From NCBI RefSeq assembly GCF_030272615.1, contig NC_081413.1:603322709-603386708 (forward strand): a stretch of DNA of 64,000 bases, given 5' to 3'. The notes beneath the pieces are model-generated. The model saw only the letters and a list, made by a program, of their open reading frames with translations, ran no database searches and had not been told where the DNA came from. Position 1 is the first letter of the stretch, and each line of letters opens with the position of its first letter. The position numbers and the translations under genes were made by a program. Origin of the DNA: Cryptomeria japonica (Eukaryota; Streptophyta; Pinopsida; Cupressales; Cupressaceae). Of this stretch, positions 57,650 through 64,000 are shown one piece after another.

Positions 57650-60600
57650 ATGAGTTTTACAACAGTAAGCCCTACTTACACTATTCCCGTTAGACGAAGC
57701 CATAGAATTAAGTCCTTCCGAGGTTTAACTACCGAGGAGATGGAACCTAATTTGAATAGCCTTTTTAACGAGGATATGGGTAATTCCTCTAATCCTCCTA
57801 ATGATGAAGAAGCTCCCCATGAAGTTTCCGTTGAACAACTTTCCAAATTGGATAACCAATTTGATGATTTTCACCAATGGATGTCTCATGAGTATCCCGA
57901 TAGTCAAGCTCTTCCTTTAATTGAGGGTCTAAAACGCATGCTTCAAAGTGATAAGAATGGAATTGATGTTTTGCGAGGTATCGCACATATTGTGGATTCG
58001 AATATGATGCCTATGAAGAGTTATGCTGAATCTTTAGGTTATACACAACCTCCTACACAAGTCAATCATTCTATTCCTTTGACTACTCCTATTGCTAGTA
58101 TACCTACCTTTACATCAAACATCATGGCTACCTCTATACAAGACATTCCTCCTGTGATCACTAGTCATGGGGGCAATCCTCCCTCTTCTTCAATTAATCC
58201 TCTTCCTTCATTCAATCCAACTTCTTCGTACATTCCTTCAATGAATGTTCCTATTACATATTCACAAATGAACATGACGCAAGGGGGCAATTCATTTAAC
58301 CATTCCATTCCTCCTTGTAGTGTTCCTCCTATCCAATCATCCCCTATGGTTGACTATCATAGGGTCCCACCACCTTACTCTTTACCTTCTTTCAATAACA
58401 TCACACCTCCATCTCAATCTAACACACCTAATATGAACTCTTCGACTGAAGCGACCATTAACAATCTTGCACAAACTGTCTCTTCTTTACAGCAACAAAT
58501 TGCCTCTATGAATCAATCTAAGTTTAGTGTGCCCACATTTGATGTTGCGAGCCCACTTTCTCTTGATATTGTTCAAGCTATCCCTCCTAAACATGTTGAA
58601 ATCCCGCATTTGGAGCTTCATAATGGTAAAGGAGATCCTCTAACACATGTTAAGACTTTTCAAACAATTTGTACTGATTTTGCTTATGACCAAAGGTTGC
58701 TTGCAAAACTGTTCACTAGAACATTAAGAGACAAAGCCCTACAATGGTATTGCTCGTTGCCTTCTTATTCTATTACTTCTTTCGAACAACTTGCAAATGC
58801 TTTCATTCAACAATTTCAAAACAATATAAGTCCTAAAGTTACTTTGATTGATTTAATGCATTGTAAACAAGGTGTTAAAGAAAAAGTGACTGATTTTATT
58901 GGTAGATATAAGCATTTGTATGCTCAAATTTCTTTTCCAGTGCCTGATAATGATATTCAAAGAATCTTCATTTCTAATTTACAAAAAGATATTCGAGACA
59001 AACTTTTGTTCTCTGAGTTTACTTCTTTCCAACAGTTGTGTGCCACTCTTCACAATTATCAACTGACTGTGAGTCAAATGGAACAATCACATCCTATGGC
59101 TCCGAGTGATAAGGGTGATAGCAGTCAACAACCATTTGGGAAGATTAAACCAAACAGAGATTCCATCAAATTCAATGAAAACATCATCAACAACAATGTG
59201 AATGCAGCATCAGGTGTGCCTCCTATTTCTAAATTTTTCAGGAAAGAAAGAAAGTATACTCCTTTGAATGAATCATTGCATGATATTATGAATAAGTTAT
59301 TGGGACAAAATGTGCTTACTCTTCCTCCTGTATGACAAATTGATCCTGCAAAGATTACTTCACCTTATTTTGATCACAAAGCTTTTTGTCATTTTCATCG
59401 TCAGCCTGGTCATGATACTGAAAAATGTTTTTCTTTAAAGGGTAAAATTTAGGATTTGATTGATAATAATACTATTTCTGTTTTTGGAGTGAATGATAAA
59501 GGCAATACATCTGTAGCTCCTCCTAACCAAAATCTTCAGATTTTCACTGATCCATTGCCTTCTCATACCTCTCATACCTCTAATGCGATTGAGGCTAATG
59601 ATTCCTCTCTTTCATCTGATGGTCTTGTGTCGATGACTCCGAATGTGATTAACTTTGTAGAGCAGCAAGAAATCCCTAAAGAACCTTCCATCACATTTGA
59701 TTCTAGTGAAACCATTAGAGCACCTGATGGTCCTTTATACATAGTTGCAAAAGTCAAAAATACACCTTGCCGTGGAGTGCTTATTGATCCTTCGTGCATG
59801 GTTAATGTTATTATTGAAGAATTTCTTTTTACTTTGCAATTGAATCAAGTGATCTATGACAAAATAGATGTGATTGTGAAACTATTTGATGCATTTTCTT
59901 CTCCTGCACTTGGTTCTATTACATTGCCTATTGAGGTCCATAATAAATCTCTTGATGTGAACTTTGCTATTATTCCTTCTTCCGAACAATTTCGTGTGAA
60001 GCTTGGCTATCCTTGGCTATCTTCCATGAAGGCTATTGCTTCTCCTATACATAAGTGTTTGAAAATTCCCCATAATGGTGAAGTTGTTACTGTCAATCAT
60101 AGTCTCTTTAAACCAGCTGAAAGAACCTCTAGTGTTCCTATTGATTACTTTTGGCCTAAACAATTCCAATCTCTTCCCCCGCGAAGTGATCATCTTTTCA
60201 AATCTTATCAAAAGTGGAAAACAGATATGATCCTATCTTTAAGTGAACCCAGAACACCTAAACTTGACATTCCTATCATTCTTGAGAAGGAAATTCTTCC
60301 TTTGAAAGATAAAACTAATGTCTTTCCTCAAGAAGATTCCCATCCCGTCCCCATGGATGTGACTATGTCTATGCCTAATAAATCTTCTAAGAGTAGATCT
60401 ATACCTCCTCGTCATGATGGACTTGGTCTTCTCCCTAAACCAAAAATTCCTCCTTTATATGGAGCAGTTCCTCCTCCTGCCTTTTATAGAGAAAAGAGAC
60501 CTTCTTCTTCTCCTATTATCCAGCCTAAGAGACCACAACCTAAACACCCAAGTGCTAAGGATGAGAACATTCCTCCTCCTCAATCTTCTACACTTCCTAC

Positions 60601-61105
60601 TAAGACTAGACGTAATCGTTCTGCACGCGAACGCGGACAAAAACGTCGTCTTAGGGCTCAAGAAGCCGCTTCTCAAAATTTACAATCTCCAAAAACACCT
60701 TCAACAAGCATTATTCCATTTTCTCCTCAGCCGGATATTGAGCCTAAATCTCCTATACACAAGATACATGATGGTCTTGATCCTGTGCGAGTTAAAGATC
60801 CTATTTTTATAAATCTTGATGATGATATAGATGAAAATGTTATGCATGATGAAAATGTTACTCCTCTTGCTTCTGATAGCGAATATGAACTTGTTGATGT
60901 TGATAACCATTTATCTAATGAATTTTCTAAAGCACTTATCCTAGCTCCTAGACAAGAACAACGTGGCTTGGAACATGAACATAGCCCTTGTTTGGACCTT
61001 GTGATAGCTCCATCTGCTGTGTTGGATGTTCCTCCTCTAGCGTGTTCCCTGCCTTCCCGAAACATTGATCAGCAAGATCGGGGGGTAGATGACATGCTAG
61101 ACTAG
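57650..61105 (+). pseudogene. Gag plus protease-like ORF of young element, two nonsense changes
   Basis: One reading frame covers 1152 codons and is broken only by TGA at 59333-59335 and TAG at 59450-59452. Residues 1-280 are a Pro/Ser/Asn-rich N-terminus. At about 310-480 is the gag capsid (VEIPHLELHNGKGDPLTH, LRDKALQWYCSLP, FEQLANAFIQQFQNN, DLMHCKQGVKEKVTDFIGRY). Between the stops lies CHFHRQPGHDTEKC (59387-59428), a CX2HX4HX4C knuckle. The part from 59456 has a protease-like fold sequence (KNTPCRGVLIDPSC, LGYPWLSSMKAI) in which the expected D-S/T-G is DPS, so catalysis is not expected. The C-terminus is Pro-rich, basic, then acidic. Confidence 0.88.
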
Positions 61106-61846
61106 TTACATTAGCATGGCAGATTCTCTCCCCCTCCCTTTTGTTACTTCTTCTATATGTTATTCTCATTCTTCTATTTGTCGTCCTTAGTGTTGTCTAC
61201 TTGAGGACGATGCAAAGCATTGAGATCTCTTTGGTCTCTCTCATGTTGACTCAAAAGACACATGTGTTCCCTTCTTCTAGGTGACCTTCCTTGATTGGGG
61301 AATGAAGAACAATTATGCATACATACATATGATATATACATGACTTATCATACAGCATACTAACCCCGAGGAAAGCGAAGTCACCTCGTGCTTTGTGTTT
61401 TGTGTCTATTATCCTTGGGTTTATCTCACACTTGGGGGCTAAATCTTTACGATAACGTGCTCCTTTCCTTTCTCATTTCTTATGTGTATCACTACGTTAA
61501 AACAATCACCCCCGTTGAGGCGCGTGCGATCGCTTTAACGTAGGGGGGCATACACCATGACTATCCCTTCACGATACTTGAAAATTTCTTGGAGAACTTA
61601 GCTTTGCCTTGAAAATTTTCGGTATTTCTCTTACATGACTCATAGTGAGGGAACCTTACTACTGACAGTCATGGTTCTCCCTCGTGATCTTCCCTTTTAC
61701 TTTGTTAATCGAAGTCGTAAGATCCTTAGTCCACTGGGGGCTTGGTGTATCTTGCCTCCTTGACGTGGTGAAAGTCTTTCAATGTTGTTTCCTTGTACTT
61801 TACCGGAAGTATGAGCATACATACTCCCGCTAAAGTGGGGGCTAAA
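61106..61846 (+). other. 3' non-coding region and polypurine tract of young element
   Basis: No frame is supported. The polypurine tract aaagtgggggctaaa at 61832-61846 directly precedes the 3' LTR. Confidence 0.75.
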
Positions 61847-63076
61847 TGTAGCGTCCTAAAATTGCGACACTTGCAATTTCGACTGCATTTCGGTCTTCAC
61901 GATGGCGACGCAACACGCAACCTGAATGGAGACCCCAAAACTTGCTCACGACACTGAAAACTGCATTTTTCAAGCACCTTGGCCTGAACCTCCTTGCACC
62001 CCACTGTCCCGAAGGTGGGACCAGAGCGCCCAGCGCCCTGGTCCCTCAGGACCAGGGCGCCCAGCGCCCTGGTCCCTGGGTCCTATTTTGGGCCCGGTTT
62101 CCTAGGTGATATCGGGTCTTTTTGATTGCAATTTGGAAATATACTTCCCTGGTCGGCCTAAGGTCGGGAAAATCAGTCTATCAGCCCTAATTGACAAGTA
62201 TATAAACTACATTTTTCTCTCTCATTGGGGATGAGGAGGATATGTGTACAAAGTGTGGAAACTATACTCAAGCATTCAAGCAATTGATCATTTCAAGTCT
62301 CCATTCAAGGCTAAGTGTCTCATTCAAGTCAAGGATTCAACCATTGAAGAGGAGATCACTTACTACATGCTACATACAACATACTACATACTACAACATA
62401 CAACATCTAAACCTTCGCACATAAGGATACCAACATCCTTAGAACAAGGTATTAGTACTTGTTTACATTACAGTCATTTACATTTACAGCTCTTGCTCAT
62501 TTCTTGGTTAATTCCAAAACCGGGGTTTGACCTAAAGGCAAACCCCTAATCCCTAACCCCCCATCGTCTTCGCTTTTCTGTGTGTAGGTTGCAGGTACGC
62601 GACTGAAATTGAAGATCTGGAATCCTTGTGCAGAGACGAACCGATCCCCCTTCGTTTGACGGATTTTTCGGAGGACCGTGGCGCCGGGCGCCATCGTCCC
62701 GACAACTTTTGCCCAAATTTGCAGGACAGCGCCATATCAACATTTTACTGCTAATTCCAGGTCCGCAGCTTCATCCTATAACCTAAACTCAGTTTATAAG
62801 CGAATCTTTGTCACTTTCTATGCATGCTTAGCTTAATTCTTCTATGCACATTCTTTACAAAAGAGGGTAGCCTTACTTTCCTAACCCTTGAAATTCATTT
62901 AGCATCCAATCTTACATTGTGTGGGATTGAATCTTATGAGTTTCAACCCCTCTTTTGAATGTAAAGTCTTCCCCTTAAGTGAAAACCCATCGAATCCTAG
63001 CGAACCTCCCTTCTCTCTCCTCGGAGTCGGAAGAGGGGAGAACAACTAGGGTTCGACCGCAATTTTCCGCTTTACA
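61847..63076 (+). repeat. 3' LTR of young element
   Basis: TGTAGCGTCC... to ...CGCTTTACA, 1230 bases. It lacks two 31-bp units compared with the 5' LTR, which accounts exactly for the 62-base length difference. Confidence 0.93.
62019..62080. repeat. 31-bp GC-rich array, two units (3' LTR)
   Basis: Two units of the palindromic array, matching the second or first and the third or fourth units of the 5' LTR. Confidence 0.92.
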
Positions 63077-63263
63077 GTTACCAGTACCAAGACTAACCGG
63101 TTAACAAGAATAAAGAAAAGTGTGTGTATACTAGTTGGCCCAATCTATGCAAAATGATAAGACAATGAATCTGGATAAGAAATACCAACACTTGAAGATG
63201 AGTTGCCATCAATGAAAACCCTAAATGTAATTCACCTTATGAGATGAGTGTCAATTGCCTACA
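63077..63263 (-). repeat. 5' LTR of outer element, outer part
   Basis: In minus orientation it starts TGTAGGCAATTGACACTC at 63263 and matches the 3' LTR start at 36440. The first five bases at its left end (gttac) are the right target copy of the young element. Confidence 0.88.
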
Positions 63264-63268
63264 TCCAT
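63264..63268. repeat. Target-site duplication of outer element, right copy (tccat)
   Basis: Identical to 35861-35865 on the far side of the stack. Confidence 0.85.
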
Positions 63269-64000
63269 GTGAAGGGTTTCATACTCAAGGTTTAATAGTT
63301 TTCATTTGAACATTTCCTCTATTGTTTAGCTTTTGTCCTCCTAAGAACATGCACTCTTTTTTATCATCATAATTCTCATGGAGGTTGGAACACCAAAATA
63401 GAGTTAGACTTGGGCAAGAATTTATACAAATAATCAGTCTTCCCCTTTTTCATGTGTCTAGGTTTATATTTGATAAGACATATGCGAGCATAGTAGAGGT
63501 TACAACAAATTTCAAATAGGTAAAAATATCTAGACTATTTCACTAGGAAGCCCTACAATATTATTCTGAGCTAAATATTTAGGAAATAACATTTTAGAAA
63601 TCCTTGACTCCATTACTGCTCACCTTTGTCAGTTTAAGACATTTTCAGACTAGGGTTCCCAACAATTTCATTTGACACTTTCTACTCGAGTTTATTTTTG
63701 TGTCTATTCTAGATATGTCTTATTGTATCCATTATTCTTTCTATACTTCATTGTTTATGCTTATATCAACAATTTTTATATTATTAACCCTATATCTAAT
63801 AGACGCACTTCACAATCTCAATTCCATTGTAAAAAAAGAAGTAAAATCTTAGTGCTCAATTCTCATATGATGACTTTATCTAAACATATTTTTGTTCCAC
63901 TGTTACAAAAGAGAAAACTTGAGATCTTAGTTTACATTCATTAAAAATAGGATCTCACTTCCATACATATCATACAAACCCACACATTTTGGGTCTCATG
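63269..64000. other. Unassigned DNA right of the nested stack
   Basis: The short frame at 63672-63944 is rich in Phe, Tyr and Ile and has no motif. No repeat shared with the window was noticed. Confidence 0.4.

Larger units (their letters stand above)
55184..63076 (+). mobile_element. Young non-autonomous Tat-like LTR retrotransposon (gag only)
   Basis: The element is 7893 bases: 5' LTR 55184-56475, primer site, 1.15-kb leader, gag plus protease-like coding (57650-61105), a 740-base non-coding tail, polypurine tract, 3' LTR 61847-63076, flanked by a perfect gttac duplication. Apart from a 62-base array difference the LTRs differ at about 20 sites by eye (1.6%), mostly transitions, so the insertion is recent. 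No RT, RNase H or integrase is encoded. LTR start, primer site and palindromes match the left-edge element, the most likely type of helper. Confidence 0.92.
35866..63263 (-). mobile_element. Outer LTR retrotransposon without pol, carrying two nested elements
   Basis: In minus orientation it has a 5' LTR (63263-63077 plus 55183-54807), an initiator-Met type primer site, a coiled-coil/zinc-knuckle gag-like ORF, a second ORF (53254-52764 and 39093-36870), a polypurine tract (ccaaagggggagat) and a 3' LTR (36440-35866). Removing the nested elements (39099-52758 and 55184-63076) leaves about 5.8 kb. No RT, RNase H, protease or integrase is visible, so it must rely on other elements. LTR starts, primer site and polypurine tract look copia-like; the superfamily is inferred only. 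Confidence 0.85.

Noticed and set aside
60414-60812. Second plus-strand frame overlapping the gag/protease ORF end
   Set aside because: Leu/Ile-rich shadow of the Pro/Ser/Asp-rich true frame, no motif.
1-64000. CRISPR arrays, operons, rRNA, organellar genes
   Set aside because: No regular spacer-repeat structure, ribosomal RNA or organelle gene was seen; gene structure with introns and LTR elements is that of a plant nucleus.

Overview
The window reads as nuclear DNA of a seed plant with a large, retrotransposon-filled genome; a gymnosperm is my best guess, but that is inference. It shows a spliced plant laccase gene with the usual six-exon layout, several nested LTR retrotransposons, decayed pol fragments with many C-to-T type stops, and long AT-rich spacers. 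Nothing bacterial, organellar or CRISPR-like was seen.

Left part (1-14,000). Positions 1-3747 hold the 5' portion of a minus-strand Ty3/gypsy element of the Tat type. It has one 1.65-kb LTR, a primer-binding site, and a 640-codon open frame that runs off the left edge; this is the best-preserved pol-type frame here, with an aspartic protease but no gag capsid. A laccase locus follows: a three-exon laccase fragment on the plus strand (6903-7893) faces, tail to tail, a complete six-exon laccase gene on the minus strand (8675-11,997). Their exons 1-3 and promoters are clearly paralogous.

Middle (14,000-35,860). A very decayed Ty1/copia pol lies on the minus strand (14,028-16,150). AT-rich DNA with a 168-bp tandem duplication follows. 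Next is a plus-strand copia remnant (22,300-23,327 and 31,191-31,310) split in its RNase H region by a chromovirus (23,328-31,190) that has both LTRs, a 5-bp target duplication and a chromodomain. The 3' copia LTR carries a 5'-truncated LINE-like insert with a 13-bp target duplication. A minus-strand retroposon-like unit with an unrecognised ORF lies at 33,517-35,485.

Right part (35,861-63,268) is one nested stack. The outer LTR element (35,866-63,263, minus strand, perfect target duplication tccat) has a coiled-coil/zinc-knuckle gag-like ORF and an unrecognised second ORF, with no pol genes. A 13.7-kb Tat-lineage Ty3/gypsy element (39,099-52,758, minus) sits inside that second ORF; its integrase is cut off in the catalytic core and abuts an antisense plant-mobile-domain ORF. 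A young 7.9-kb non-autonomous Tat-like element (55,184-63,076, plus, target duplication gttac) sits inside the outer element's 5' LTR. It encodes gag and a protease-like domain lacking the catalytic motif, and no RT, RNase H or integrase.

The left-edge element and the young non-autonomous element share LTR starts, primer-binding site and a GC-rich palindrome family. One has protease without gag and the other gag without working pol, which suggests, but does not prove, a complementing pair. The laccase gene is the only intact cellular gene seen.
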